The notes beneath the pieces were generated by a model. It made no database searches. It worked only from the letters and a program-made list of their open reading frames with translations, and was not told the origin of the DNA. Positions 1 to 8,587 of a stretch of 64,000 nt of DNA are shown piece after piece; the first letter of the stretch is position 1, and every line of letters starts with the position of its first letter. A program made the position numbers and the translations under genes. Source of the DNA: Thermoactinomyces daqus (GTDB lineage Bacteria > Bacillota > Bacilli > Thermoactinomycetales > Thermoactinomycetaceae); assembly GCF_000763315.1 (NCBI RefSeq), contig NZ_JPST01000030.1:1-64000 (forward strand). Direction: 5' to 3'.

Positions 1-34
1 CCTTCCTTCTGAATGTTTTTTATACCTTTTCAAC

Positions 35-67
35 AAAAAAGGCTGTTGACCTTCTTTGTCAACAACC
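35..67 (-). terminator. Rho-independent terminator of the fatty-acid degradation operon
   Basis: On the minus strand a 10-bp stem (one mismatch) pairs 58-67 with 41-50 around a 7-base loop and is followed by six T residues (35-40). It lies just after the enoyl-CoA hydratase stop codon. A second small inverted repeat (71-77 with 83-89) sits between the stop and this hairpin. Confidence 0.75.
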
Positions 68-89
68 TCAGGCGAACATCTCGTTCGCC

Positions 90-872
90 TCAACGTCCTT
101 TGAAGGAAGGAGCGCGTTTGCTGAAGAAGGCGGCCACTCCTTCAATGGCATCTTCCGTTTGCGCCACTTTCAGCATATTTTCCTTTTCGATCTCAAGCCC
201 TTGCTTCAGTAATACTTCCTCTCCGCGAATCGTGGAATCCAAGATTGCTTTGAGCGCAATCGGGGGGCCGGCTGCCAACTGTTTGGCCTGAGAGAAAGCT
301 TCCTCGTAAACCCGTTCTGCCGGCACCACCCGGTTGATCAACCCGTACTCTGCCGCCATTTGTGCGGAAATCCTCCGTCCGCTCAGCAAGAGTTCCAAAG
401 CACGCCGTCGTCCGATCAAGCGGGGAAGGCGCTGGGTTCCCCCATAGCCCGGGATCAGGCCCAGGCGGACTTCGGGCAATCCCAGTTCGGCCGTGTCGGC
501 GGCGATGGCCAAATGACAGGCCATTTGCAATTCATTTCCGCCGCCCAAGGCATTGCCGTTGATGCAAGCGATGACCGGTTTGGGGAACCGTTCGATCCGA
601 TGAAACAGCTCATGGGCGCGGCGCAGCGTTTCTGCTGCGGTTTCCGGATGCCCGATGTCACCGAACTCGGAAATATCCGCGCCGGCGGAAAACATCTTGT
701 TTCCGGCGCCGGATATGATGAGACATCCGACCGATTCATCCGTTTCCATCCGGTTCAAGATTTCTTCCAATTCCCTTAATGTTTCCCGGTTTAAGGTGTT
801 CATCGGGGGACGGTTTATTTTCAGGGTGCAGACGCGATCCTTAATCTGAACCAGCCAATTTTTGTTCCCCAT
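90..872 (-). CDS. Enoyl-CoA hydratase/isomerase family protein
   Basis: Crotonase-fold enzyme expected to hydrate trans-2-enoyl-CoA in beta-oxidation. The 260-residue length is normal for the family. The oxyanion-hole and CoA region reads SAGADISEF, and the two acid positions are in GGGNELQMA and GLPEVRLGL, followed by GYGGTQRLPR, a typical enoyl-CoA hydratase pattern. The start is an ATG at 872 with GGGAGG seven bases upstream; an adjacent ATG at 875 overlaps the thiolase stop (ATGA), so the two genes are translationally coupled. It is the last gene of the beta-oxidation operon and is followed by a terminator. The substrate chain length cannot be read from the sequence. Confidence 0.93.
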   Translation of the reverse strand: MGNKNWLVQIKDRVCTLKINRPPMNTLNRETLRELEEILNRMETDESVGCLIISGAGNKMFSAGADISEFGDIGHPETAAETLRRAHELFHRIERFPKPVIACINGNALGGGNELQMACHLAIAADTAELGLPEVRLGLIPGYGGTQRLPRLIGRRRALELLLSGRRISAQMAAEYGLINRVVPAERVYEEAFSQAKQLAAGPPIALKAILDSTIRGEEVLLKQGLEIEKENMLKVAQTEDAIEGVAAFFSKRAPSFKGR

Positions 873-2026
873 CATTCGCCCTCCCGCTCGATGATGATCG
901 CGGACGCCATGCCAAAGCCGATGCACATGGCAATCAGGCCGAAGCGTTTTTCCTGCCGTTCCAGCTCGTTCAGCAACGTTGCGACGATTCGGGCTCCGCT
1001 GGCTCCAAGCGGATGGCCCAGGGCGATTGCACCGCCGTTGGGATTAATTTTATGGGATGGAACCCCCAATTCGCGCTGCCAGGCCAGAACCACGGAAGCA
1101 AATGCTTCATTCACTTCAAACAGGTCAATATCATCCAGGGTTAACCCCGCCCGTTTCAGCACTTTTTGTGTGGCCGGAATAATGCCGGTTAACATGATTT
1201 CCGGGTCTACACCGGCAATGGCGGTGGCTCGGACTTTTGCCCGGGGTTTCAATCCCAGCTCTTCCGCTTTTCTCCGCGAGGCGAGCAAAACGGCGGCAAC
1301 GCCGTCACTGATTTGGCTCGAATTGCCCGCAGTGATTTTCCCGTCGGGGAGAAAGGAGGGAGGCAGGGATAACAAGGCTTCAAGATTCGTGTCCGGTCTT
1401 GGCGTTTCATCAGTCTGAAGCTGTATGGTTTCTCCGGAGGGGGTTTGTGCCTTTACCGGAATAATTTCATTTTGAAAACGGTTTTCGGACTGGGCTTTCA
1501 GCGCTTTTTGATGGCTGCTGAGGGAAAACTGATCGAGTTCTTCCCGGGAGAGCTGCCATTTTTCCGCGATCAGTTCAGCTGAGATGCCTTGCGGGACAAT
1601 GTTGAAACGGTTTAACAGTTGGTCGCTGAAGCTGCCTCCGTCGCTGCCCATCGGAACCCGGTTCATGCTTTCGACACCGGCGGCAATGACGCAATCGGAC
1701 ATACCGGCCATAATCGCATGGGCCCCCTGAGCCAATGTTTCCAGGCTGGAGGCACACATGCGGTTGACGCTCACTCCGCATACTTCCACGGGAAATCCGG
1801 CAATCAGGCCGGCCAGCCGCCCGATGTTATACCCTTGTTCACCTGTTTGTGTCACACAGCCCATTTTGATATCCTCAATTTCCGCAGGATCGAGTTGATT
1901 TCGTTCAACCAGTTTTTGAAGCAGGAAGGCGGCCAGCTCGTCCGGCCTTATTCCGGAGAGGGAACCTTTCTTGCGTCCGATCGGCGTCCGGGCGGCATCA
2001 ATGATAACCGCATCCTGTTCGTTCAT
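872..2026 (-). CDS. Acetyl-CoA C-acyltransferase (thiolase)
   Basis: 384-residue thiolase, probably cleaving 3-ketoacyl-CoA in fatty-acid oxidation. The nucleophilic cysteine is in VNRMCASSLE (about residue 90), the catalytic histidine in GGAIALGHPLGASGAR and the second cysteine in AMCIGFGMA near the C terminus. The ATG follows AAAGGGAGGGAAGCCG. The SDR gene ends 15 bases upstream and the hydratase begins inside its stop codon, so it sits mid-operon. A biosynthetic acetoacetyl-CoA thiolase is possible by family, but the neighbours favour degradation. Confidence 0.94.
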   Translation of the reverse strand: MNEQDAVIIDAARTPIGRKKGSLSGIRPDELAAFLLQKLVERNQLDPAEIEDIKMGCVTQTGEQGYNIGRLAGLIAGFPVEVCGVSVNRMCASSLETLAQGAHAIMAGMSDCVIAAGVESMNRVPMGSDGGSFSDQLLNRFNIVPQGISAELIAEKWQLSREELDQFSLSSHQKALKAQSENRFQNEIIPVKAQTPSGETIQLQTDETPRPDTNLEALLSLPPSFLPDGKITAGNSSQISDGVAAVLLASRRKAEELGLKPRAKVRATAIAGVDPEIMLTGIIPATQKVLKRAGLTLDDIDLFEVNEAFASVVLAWQRELGVPSHKINPNGGAIALGHPLGASGARIVATLLNELERQEKRFGLIAMCIGFGMASAIIIEREGE

Positions 2027-2041
2027 CGGCTTCCCTCCCTT

Positions 2042-2875
2042 TCAGAAAGTGAATAAATCGAGGCCGCCCGTGACGGGAAGGCCGATCCCCGTGATGTAGC
2101 TCGCATAATCGGAGGCCAGGAATACGACAGCGTGAGCGATATCTTCCGGCTTACCGGGTCTTTTCAGTGCTGTTCGCCCAATCATGCGTTCACGGAGGTC
2201 GGGCTTGGTCATTTGAAACGATTCAGTATTGATGATGCCCGGAACAATCGCGTTAACGGTGATCTCATAGCGTGCTCCCTCCAGGGCAAGGGTCCGCGTA
2301 AGCCCCAAAATGCCCGCCTTGGTCGTGGCATAGCTCGATTGCCCAAAGCCCCCCATGATGCCGGTGATCGAAGCCATGTTGATGATCCGGCCCCCTTTTT
2401 GTTCCTGCATGTAAGGCCACACAGCCTTGCAGCAGTTATAGGTGCCGGTCAAATTGATCTGCAGATCCCGCTCCCAAAATGCATCGTTTTGATGTTCGAG
2501 ACGCGCTGTATGATCGACCGTTGCCGCATTGTTTACCAAAATATCGATTCGCCCGAACTGTTCGATGACTTTGGCCATGACGGATTTGACTTCTTCCCGG
2601 TCGGTCACATCCATGCGAAACGCGGCGGACCGGCGTCCCATCGCACAAATTTCCTTAGCTGTCGACCGGGTGTAGATCTGCTTCGATTGTGCCATGATCT
2701 GCGCCAATGGTCCCATTTTCTCCGTTGTCTCTTCCAGATTGCCGTCTTCCTCCAACAGAATGTCGGTCACGATCACATCGGCACCGGCTTTGGCCGGCAT
2801 CAAGGCATCCATCCGGCCCAAGCCGCGGGAAGCCCCTGTGACAAGGGCCACTTTTCCGGCCAGGGGTAAATTCAT
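2042..2875 (-). CDS. SDR family oxidoreductase (probable 3-hydroxyacyl-CoA dehydrogenase role)
   Basis: Classical short-chain dehydrogenase of 277 residues. It has the nucleotide-binding motif TGASRGLG near the N terminus, NNAA around residue 115, a serine in MASITG and the YATTK active site, ending in a Gly-rich FabG-like tail. The family reduces or oxidises hydroxy/keto groups with NAD(P). The beta-oxidation operon here contains no classical 3-hydroxyacyl-CoA dehydrogenase, so this SDR is the natural candidate for that step (inference). Its ATG overlaps the TGA of the displaced C-terminal frame of the acyl-CoA synthetase and is preceded by GGGGGAGG. Confidence 0.88.
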   Translation of the reverse strand: MNLPLAGKVALVTGASRGLGRMDALMPAKAGADVIVTDILLEEDGNLEETTEKMGPLAQIMAQSKQIYTRSTAKEICAMGRRSAAFRMDVTDREEVKSVMAKVIEQFGRIDILVNNAATVDHTARLEHQNDAFWERDLQINLTGTYNCCKAVWPYMQEQKGGRIINMASITGIMGGFGQSSYATTKAGILGLTRTLALEGARYEITVNAIVPGIINTESFQMTKPDLRERMIGRTALKRPGKPEDIAHAVVFLASDYASYITGIGLPVTGGLDLFTF

Positions 2876-4751
2876 CTTTTTTCCTCCCCCTTTTTTTGAA
2901 TTTCGATGGCAACAGCTGCTTCATCCTTGTCCAGGTTCCATTCGCTTACCCCGGTATCCCCGTAAAGCTGATCGAGCAGCGCTTCATACTTTTCTTCAAC
3001 CCGTTTGGCCCGCACTTTCAAGGTGGGGGTGAGTTCTTCCGCTTCAATGGTCCATTCCCGGGAAAGAATGATTGCTTTTTCGGCTGTTCATGAGGAGGGA
3101 AGGGGGAAATGGCTTGCTTGATCTCGCTCCGGATCAGGTTTTTGACGGGGGGTTGCCGGATCAGACGGGATGCAGGACCCGCCGGTAAGCGATTTTGCCC
3201 GGCCCATTCCGATAATACTTGGAAATCCGGGACGATAAGAGCGGTTACATATTTGCGCCGGTGGCCGACCAGAACAGATTGTTCGATATACCGGCTTTGG
3301 TTGATGGCGTTTTCAACAGGTTGCGGAGCCACATTTTTTCCGGTGGTTAAAATGAGAAGGCGTTTTTTTCGATCGATGACACGCAGATAGCCCTCTTCAT
3401 CAAGTTCACCCAGATCGCCTGTGTGCAGCCACTCCCCGCTTAATTGGGCTGCGGTGGCTCCTTCATTCTGATAATACCCTTGCATCACATTGGGTCCGCG
3501 GACCAGAATTTCACCGTCCGCAGCGATTTTGACTTCGAGATTGGGGAGCGGTTTGCCCACGGTGCCAATTTTGACCCGCGCCATCGGGTTGGCGGAAATG
3601 ACCGGAGAAGTTTCTGTCAATCCGTACCCTTCCAGAACTGGGATATTCACAGCCCAGAAGAAGCGTGCGATTTCGGGATTAAGAGGGGCTCCGCCGGAAA
3701 TCAGACCGCGAAGCCGGCCGCCAAACGCAGCTTTGATTTTCCGAAATACCAGCCGTTCGGCGATGTTCCATTGCCAGCGGAGTTTGAGTGGCCATTGATG
3801 AAGGAGCAGTTGATCCAGCGGCATCTGTGAATAGTAGTCATAGCGTTTTAAGCCAACGTTGACGGCCCAGTTTGCAATCTTTCTCCTTAAGGAGGTACCT
3901 GCAAGGATTTGGCTTTGAATGCGGGCATACACTTTTTCAAACAGCAGAGGGACACTGGTCATGACTGTCGGTTTGATTTCCAATAAATTTTCCGGAATTT
4001 TCTCGATGCTCTCGGCATAAGCGATCGTGGCTCCGACGGATAATGGCATGAAGTGTCCGGCCATCCGCTCAAACACATGGGAGAGCGGAAGATAGGAAAG
4101 CAGGCGGTCATCGGCGCGGGCTTCCAAACACCAGAATTGAACGCCTTCGATATTGGACAAAAAGTTTCCGTGGGTCAGCATGACGCCTTTCGGTTCACCG
4201 GTCGTTCCCGATGTGTGGATAATGGTGGCGAGATCACTGCGCTTCAGCTGCCGCCATGTCTGTTCCCAATCAGGGAGAGGGTGTTCCCGGCCGAGATTGG
4301 TCAGTTTTTTCAGGGTCAGGCTCATCCCCGATTTTTCATCTGTTTCATCGGGTTGCATGATTATCGCGAGGATGTCTGCGCCGGCTTCCGTTACTTTGGC
4401 AAGCTGTTTTCCATTTTGCACGGCGATCGCTTTACAGTCGCTTTGGCGCAAAATCCAACCCACCTGTCCGGCGGGAAGGGTGGGGTAGATGGGAACGGTA
4501 ACCGCTCCCAGACTGCAAATGGCGAAATCGAAAACCGCCCACTTCGGATTGTTTTCAGAGAGGATGGCCACTTTATCATCGCGGCCGATCCCCAGATGTG
4601 CCAGACCGGAGGCAACCAGTCGGATTTCCTCCCAAAACTGGCGGTAGGTGATTGGTTCATAACAATCGGTTTTTTTCCATAAGAAAGCAGCTTTATCCGG
4701 GTAACGCTCAACGGATTGACACAGCATTTCCACCAAATTATTTGGTTTCAT
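2872..4751 (-). pseudogene. Long-chain acyl-CoA synthetase, frameshifted near the C terminus
   Basis: AMP-forming acyl-CoA ligase that would activate fatty acids for the operon. Visible motifs are HTSGTTGEPKGVMLTHGN, GYGLTETSPV, LHTGDLGELDEEGYL and DRKKRLLILTTGKN. The frame runs from 4751 and, unaltered, stops at 3018 with an unrelated Pro/Lys-rich end. From about 3085 to a TGA at 2872-2874 the neighbouring frame encodes the expected family end (motif EELTPTLKVRAKRVEEKY), and that TGA overlaps the SDR start as ATGA. A one-base deletion near 3083-3092 explains both. The start at 4751 (GGGGTGAT upstream) is preferred over 4817, which would overlap the SCP2 gene. It is either a true inactivating mutation or a sequencing indel. 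Confidence 0.85.
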
Positions 4752-4791
4752 CGCGATCACCCCGGAAGAATTACTGTTGGGCCCGGACGGA

Positions 4792-5151
4792 TTATGATAG
4801 GTATTGGCTCGGATCATACTGGCGCAAAATGTTTTCCAATTTCAGCGCCAGTCCGATATTTCCCTTCACTTTCAATTTGCCGGTCATGAAAGCGGCTGTT
4901 CCGCTGAGATTTCCCAACAGCAGTTCTTTGAAATTGTCGACGCTCATCTGCAAAATGCAATCAGCCTTGGCTGAAGCTCCTTTTTCGACTTTGGCTGTAC
5001 CGTTGTTCAGATGAAGCTGGTAGGTTCCGCCATCATCCCCTGACAGATCAAACTGGTAAACCACGTTCAGATCCTGCACGGGCTTGGGATTGTCTTTTAA
5101 AGCCTTTTCGACCAATTGGAAAATTTCATCCACAGAAATCGCTTTTGTCAT
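4792..5151 (-). CDS. SCP2 sterol-binding domain protein
   Basis: 119-residue single-domain protein matching the SCP-2 lipid-carrier fold: YQFDLSGDDGGTYQLHL, then DCILQMSVDNFKELLLGNLS, then AFMTGKLKVKGNIGLALKLE. These proteins bind acyl chains or acyl-CoA in a hydrophobic tunnel. It lies between the acyl-CoA dehydrogenase and the acyl-CoA synthetase genes and may shuttle fatty acyl substrates (inference). The ATG is preceded by GAAAGGAGAATCTAT. The gap to the synthetase start is about 40 bases. Confidence 0.9.
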   Translation of the reverse strand: MTKAISVDEIFQLVEKALKDNPKPVQDLNVVYQFDLSGDDGGTYQLHLNNGTAKVEKGASAKADCILQMSVDNFKELLLGNLSGTAAFMTGKLKVKGNIGLALKLENILRQYDPSQYLS

Positions 5152-5193
5152 ATAGATTCTCCTTTCATTTTTGGAAAATGCAGCGCTTTCCGT

Positions 5194-6363
5194 TTACAAA
5201 CCGGCTGCAATCGTTCTTTTTTGGATTTGCGTCGTCCCTTCGTAGATCGATAAAATTTTGGCGTCCCGCATCCATTTTTCGACGGGATGATCCCGCATGT
5301 AGCCGTATCCGCCGAGGATCTGGACAGCATTGGTGGTCACTTCCATTGCAACCTCTGCCGCAAATGCTTTGGCCATGCTTCCTTCCACCACACATGACTC
5401 TCCCAGATCGGCCAATTCCGCTGCTCTCCAAGTTAACAGGCGCGCTGCGTCGATTTTGGTTTTCATATCAGCCAGCATGAATGAAATGGCCTGGTTTTTG
5501 ATGATGGGACGACCGAATTGCACACGTTGTTTCGCGTAATCAAGCGCATACTCGTAGGCGGCGCGGGCAACGCCGACCGCAGCTGCGGCAACAGCCGGGC
5601 GGGAGTACTCCAGCATCTTAAGAGCGCCAAAATATGCCATGTTTTCCTCGCCGAGCAAGTGGTCAAGCGGGACGCGCACATCTTCCAGAATGACATCGCC
5701 CGTATGGGAGGCCCGGATGCCCATTTTGCGTTCTTTTTTGCCTCCCGAAAGGCCCGGTGTGTCTCCCGGAACGATAAATGCAGATACGCCTTGAAATCCT
5801 GCCGCGGGGTCGGTTTTCGCGAACACGATATAGAGATCGGCAATCCCGCCGTTGGTGATAAAACATTTGCGCCCGTTGATCACCCAATGATCTCCGTCGC
5901 GGACCGCTTTTGTCTGAATCGCTTTCACATCCGATCCGGCGTTTGGTTCTGTCAGTGCCATTGCTCCGAGGCGGGGGTGATCCGGATCACACAGGTAGGA
6001 GATCCATTTCCGTTTTTGCTCTTCATTTCCCATATAGTAGATCGGCAACCCGGCCAGGCCGACGGCGGAAAGGGAAGTGGCGATACCGGCGCAACGCCAG
6101 AACAGCTCTTCGCCGATCAGGCAGGCGGCCATGACGCTGGTAAGACCGCCTCCGCCGTATTCCTCCGGGGCGGCATAACTGGTCAGGCCCACTTTTGCTG
6201 CTTTTTTAAGGACTTCCATCGGAAATTCCTCTTTTTCGTCGTATTCTGCGGCTACGGGACGAATCTCTTTTTCAGCAAACCCGTGGGCCCATTTGCGCAA
6301 TGCTTCCTGTTCGTCGGAAAGCCTGAAGCATAATCCTGATGTCGAGGGGGGGTTTTCCGGCAT
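5194..6363 (-). CDS. Acyl-CoA dehydrogenase
   Basis: 389-residue FAD-dependent acyl-CoA dehydrogenase, the first oxidative step of beta-oxidation; electrons would leave through electron-transfer flavoprotein, which is not encoded in this window. Signature regions are ALTEPNAGSD, VINGRKCFITNGG, QVQFGRPI-like KQRVQFGRPIIKNQ and LGGYGYMRDHPVEKWMRDAKI, with the catalytic Glu in SIYEGTTQIQ. The ATG is preceded by AAGGAGG at seven bases. A palindromic site at 6380-6400, related to the TetR operator, lies just upstream, so this gene may be repressed separately from tetR. Confidence 0.95.
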   Translation of the reverse strand: MPENPPSTSGLCFRLSDEQEALRKWAHGFAEKEIRPVAAEYDEKEEFPMEVLKKAAKVGLTSYAAPEEYGGGGLTSVMAACLIGEELFWRCAGIATSLSAVGLAGLPIYYMGNEEQKRKWISYLCDPDHPRLGAMALTEPNAGSDVKAIQTKAVRDGDHWVINGRKCFITNGGIADLYIVFAKTDPAAGFQGVSAFIVPGDTPGLSGGKKERKMGIRASHTGDVILEDVRVPLDHLLGEENMAYFGALKMLEYSRPAVAAAAVGVARAAYEYALDYAKQRVQFGRPIIKNQAISFMLADMKTKIDAARLLTWRAAELADLGESCVVEGSMAKAFAAEVAMEVTTNAVQILGGYGYMRDHPVEKWMRDAKILSIYEGTTQIQKRTIAAGL

Positions 6364-6379
6364 ATCGATCCCTCCTTAA

Positions 6380-6400
6380 TACTGATACGTATCGGTACTC
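6380..6400 (-). promoter_or_regulatory. Putative TetR operator before the acyl-CoA dehydrogenase gene
   Basis: An 18-base near-perfect palindrome (6380-6397, one mismatch, centre GATAC/GTATC) lies between tetR and the dehydrogenase gene. Read on the minus strand, 6400-6383 is GAGTACCGATACGTATCA, which shares GAGTAC-N6-GTA with the sites before both tetR genes (7040-7057 and 11567-11584). Confidence 0.55.
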
Positions 6401-6404
6401 TGCG

Positions 6405-7025
6405 TTAAGCCTTCAACAGGGACAGATTGACAAAAGAGCCGACTACGATCCGATTGAGCAAGCGGGCGAGCGCATCGATTTCCACGCTCTTTTCGGAGGA
6501 AAACAGGTTTTGCACAACCACTTCGTTAATCGCTCCGACCATCGCTTGGGATATGATGCGGATTTCCTCTTTGGAGAGAGATTCCGTGACCACGCCTTGC
6601 ACCGTTTGAAAAATCTGCCCGGCAAAGATCTGGTGAGCTTCGCGCCGCACCTTTTCCACCGTCCGGCTGATTCCCACGGATTCCACCAGCAGCAATTTGG
6701 CGGCCCGGGATTGGCTGATGCAGATTTCGAGATAACGGCGGATTCCGGCGTACGCTTTATAAGTGATTTTTTCTTCCCGCTCTACCGCGTCTGCAATTTC
6801 TGCGATGATTTCTTCGGCCAGTTGTTTAAAGAGGTGGACGAGCAGTTCTTCTTTACTGTTAAAATGCTGGTAAAACGTCGTTTTTGAAACGCGGGCCAGT
6901 TCGACCACTTCAAGAATCGTCGTGTTTTTGTACCCTTGTGAAGTGAACAGTTCAAGAGCGGCAAACAAGATTTTGTCCCGTGCTTCAAGCGGCATTTCCT
7001 GCAAAAATAACAAGTTCATCATTCC
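6405..7025 (-). CDS. TetR family transcriptional regulator (fatty-acid operon)
   Basis: About 206 residues. The N-terminal helix-turn-helix reads ALELFTSQGYKNTTILEVVELARVSKTTFY in overlapping helices, typical of TetR, and the ligand domain contains AAKLLLVESVG and AMVGAINEVVVQNL. It is paralogous to the TetR at 10919-11548, which has AAKLLMVDTVG and AMVGAINQIVIRSL. It heads the beta-oxidation operon and probably represses it, with acyl-CoA as a likely effector by analogy with FadR-type TetR proteins. An upstream TTG at 7112 is part of a TTGACA box and lies before the operator, so a start at 7025/7022 (or 6995) is preferred. Confidence 0.88.
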   Translation of the reverse strand, partial: GMMNLLFLQEMPLEARDKILFAALELFTSQGYKNTTILEVVELARVSKTTFYQHFNSKEELLVHLFKQLAEEIIAEIADAVEREEKITYKAYAGIRRYLEICISQSRAAKLLLVESVGISRTVEKVRREAHQIFAGQIFQTVQGVVTESLSKEEIRIISQAMVGAINEVVVQNLFSSEKSVEIDALARLLNRIVVGSFVNLSLLKA

Positions 7026-7039
7026 ATTCAGATCAGTAT

Positions 7040-7112
7040 GAGTACCAATTGGTACTCTGGAACAATTATATTTTACAACATAATAGAATGCTAATTCAAT
7101 ATTTTTTGTCAA
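7040..7112 (-). promoter_or_regulatory. Promoter and palindromic operator of the fatty-acid tetR
   Basis: The minus strand shows TATAAT at 7070-7065 and, seven bases downstream, a perfect 18-base palindrome GAGTACCAATTGGTACTC (7057-7040) at the expected start of transcription. A TTGACA at 7112-7107 lies further upstream but is too far from this TATAAT for a standard spacer. The layout predicts autorepression. Confidence 0.65.
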
Positions 7113-7253
7113 TTTTATTTAAAATGAATTGCTTTCTTTGCGCTGGTATTCTACATATAAAAGATTGATTTTTTTAGAATTAAACGAATACAATACAAAA
7201 TAGAGGGAGTATTCCATCATTTTAGCTTTAACGAATCCGTAGGAGGATGATAC

Positions 7254-7655
7254 ATGAAATTAATCCCTCGCATCGACAGCATTTTGATGAGAAGGCGTGA
7301 AGAAGGATGGAAGATCGCGGGGAAGAAACCGAGTCAGACTTCATTGGCGAGGGCGCTGGGAGTGCGCAAGCAACAAGTCTCTTTATGGGCTCGTGGAGGG
7401 GCGATCCCAAGGCCGGAGACGATTTTTCATATGGCCTTGCTCTTGGGGGTAAAGCCGGACGAGCTTTATGAGTTTGTTGCGCCGACCGAAGCAGAGCAAA
7501 AACGCCTGATTGAAGAATTTGATAAAAAGGAAAAGGAAGATATTTTGCGCCGTAAGGAAAATAAAATCAAGGAATTGCGGGAAAAAGGATTTACTGAGGA
7601 AGCCATTTACGAACAGATCCGGATTATGGGATTGACGAAATATGACCGGAGATAA
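7254..7655 (+). CDS. XRE-like helix-turn-helix protein
   Basis: 133-residue protein. An N-terminal helix-turn-helix (about residues 25-65) includes SLARALGVRKQQVSLWARG, a Cro/C1-type DNA-binding pattern, and is followed by LLLGVKPDELYEFV. The C-terminal half is a charged helix (EEFDKKEKEDILRRKENK) followed by a small helical segment. It is monocistronic, with AGGAGGATGATAC before the ATG and a strong terminator after it. The target and ligand are unknown. It is divergent from the fatty-acid tetR, with about 230 bases between them. Confidence 0.8.
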   Translation: MKLIPRIDSILMRRREEGWKIAGKKPSQTSLARALGVRKQQVSLWARGGAIPRPETIFHMALLLGVKPDELYEFVAPTEAEQKRLIEEFDKKEKEDILRRKENKIKELREKGFTEEAIYEQIRIMGLTKYDRR

Positions 7656-7680
7656 TGGATCCTGTTTCTTTCATCTGTGC

Positions 7681-7718
7681 AAAACCAACCACCTTCCTGA
7701 TGCGGGGTGGTTGGTTTT
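7681..7718 (+). terminator. Bidirectional terminator
   Basis: A 13-bp perfect stem (7681-7693 with 7706-7718) with A-rich and T-rich flanks lies between the convergent XRE-like gene and the coiled-coil operon, and can serve both strands. Confidence 0.85.
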
Positions 7719-7735
7719 GCTTTGTTGTTCCATTC

Positions 7736-7903
7736 TTAAAATAAGATGCTTGCTCCGACGGCAAGGAGATAAATTCCGGTGGCTGCGGCCAGCCCCAACA
7801 GCCAGGGCAGGATGGGCCGATCAAGCAGGACGGCGCGAATGGCCAGCACGGTAAAAATGAGAATAGAGAGGAGAACCAGGAGATAGAGTACGCTAAAAAA
7901 CAT
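7736..7903 (-). CDS. 55-residue two-helix membrane miniprotein
   Basis: The small frame starts at ATG 7903 with GAGGGG seven bases upstream and ends in TAA at 7736. It begins MFFSVLYLLVLLSILIF and contains a short basic/acidic turn (RAVLLDRP) and a second helix ending LLAVGASILF, giving a predicted helical-hairpin membrane protein. It is the last frame of the TetR/coiled-coil operon before the bidirectional terminator, separated from the preceding gene by about 155 bases. No known family is recognised. The Shine-Dalgarno site, hydrophobic pattern and position before the terminator support a real gene. Confidence 0.6.
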   Translation of the reverse strand: MFFSVLYLLVLLSILIFTVLAIRAVLLDRPILPWLLGLAAATGIYLLAVGASILF

Positions 7904-8059
7904 GAAAATACCCCTCTGCTAATGACTTTTTCTGTGAAAGTGCCGTAGGACGGGGCGATGGGCATCCTTCGCTCTTTGCGTTTCGGATGGTTGCCCGGTG
8001 CTCCCGCACGACCCTCACCATTTTGCTGAGTTTCACCCCCAGATCGTGCCGACATGATG

Positions 8060-8572
8060 TCAGGGCAGCAGACTCAGTAGCAGCAGCTTTTCATTCAGCT
8101 CGTGCAATTCAGCGATCGAGGTGGTTGTTAATTTGCCAATGGCGTTGATGGTTCTGTTTTCCTGGTCAGTCTGGCTGGCCATCGACTGGGTGAGCGGGTC
8201 CAATTCCTGATTGGCCAAGGAAATTGACCGGAGCCGTTCAAGAACTTCGGAGGTATCTTTGTTTAACTGGTCCAGCCCGGAGATGATTTTCTGCTCGCTG
8301 TTGTTGATACTGGCAACGCTTTGATTCATCCGGATCAGCAAATGATGGGTGGTTTCCAGTTTATGATTCATCTCACCGATGGTGGAGGCGCTTTCTTCCA
8401 ACGGTTTTAGCTGTTCATTTGTTTGCTGTGTCAGCCGGTGAGAGACGGTGATGTTTTGGGACACCTCTTCCATCAACCGGTTTGTTTCCTTCTGATTGTC
8501 AATCTGCTGCCACGTGCCGTATCCGAAGAGGGCGAACAAGGTCAAATTGACGATGAGCCAGGTGATTTTCAC
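8060..8572 (-). CDS. Membrane-anchored coiled-coil protein (cluster member 5)
   Basis: 170 residues. One N-terminal membrane helix (about residues 4-20, ITWLIVNLTLFALFGYG) is followed by a long Gln/Asn/Ser-rich helical region with heptad spacing and no cysteines. The C terminus is LLLLSLLP. The GTG start follows GGGGGG. The predicted topology is an N-in anchor with the coiled coil outside, or the reverse; this cannot be decided. It is the last of five adjacent genes with the same layout. The helical pattern is reminiscent of sensor or chemotaxis-receptor rods, but no signalling motif is visible. Function unknown. Confidence 0.75.
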   Translation of the reverse strand: MKITWLIVNLTLFALFGYGTWQQIDNQKETNRLMEEVSQNITVSHRLTQQTNEQLKPLEESASTIGEMNHKLETTHHLLIRMNQSVASINNSEQKIISGLDQLNKDTSEVLERLRSISLANQELDPLTQSMASQTDQENRTINAIGKLTTTSIAELHELNEKLLLLSLLP

Positions 8573-8587
8573 TTGTGATTTCCCCCC

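Noticed and set aside
7624-8055. 143-codon minus-strand frame across the terminator and the miniprotein gene
   Set aside because: It runs through a strong terminator and overlaps, in another frame, a small gene with better translation signals.
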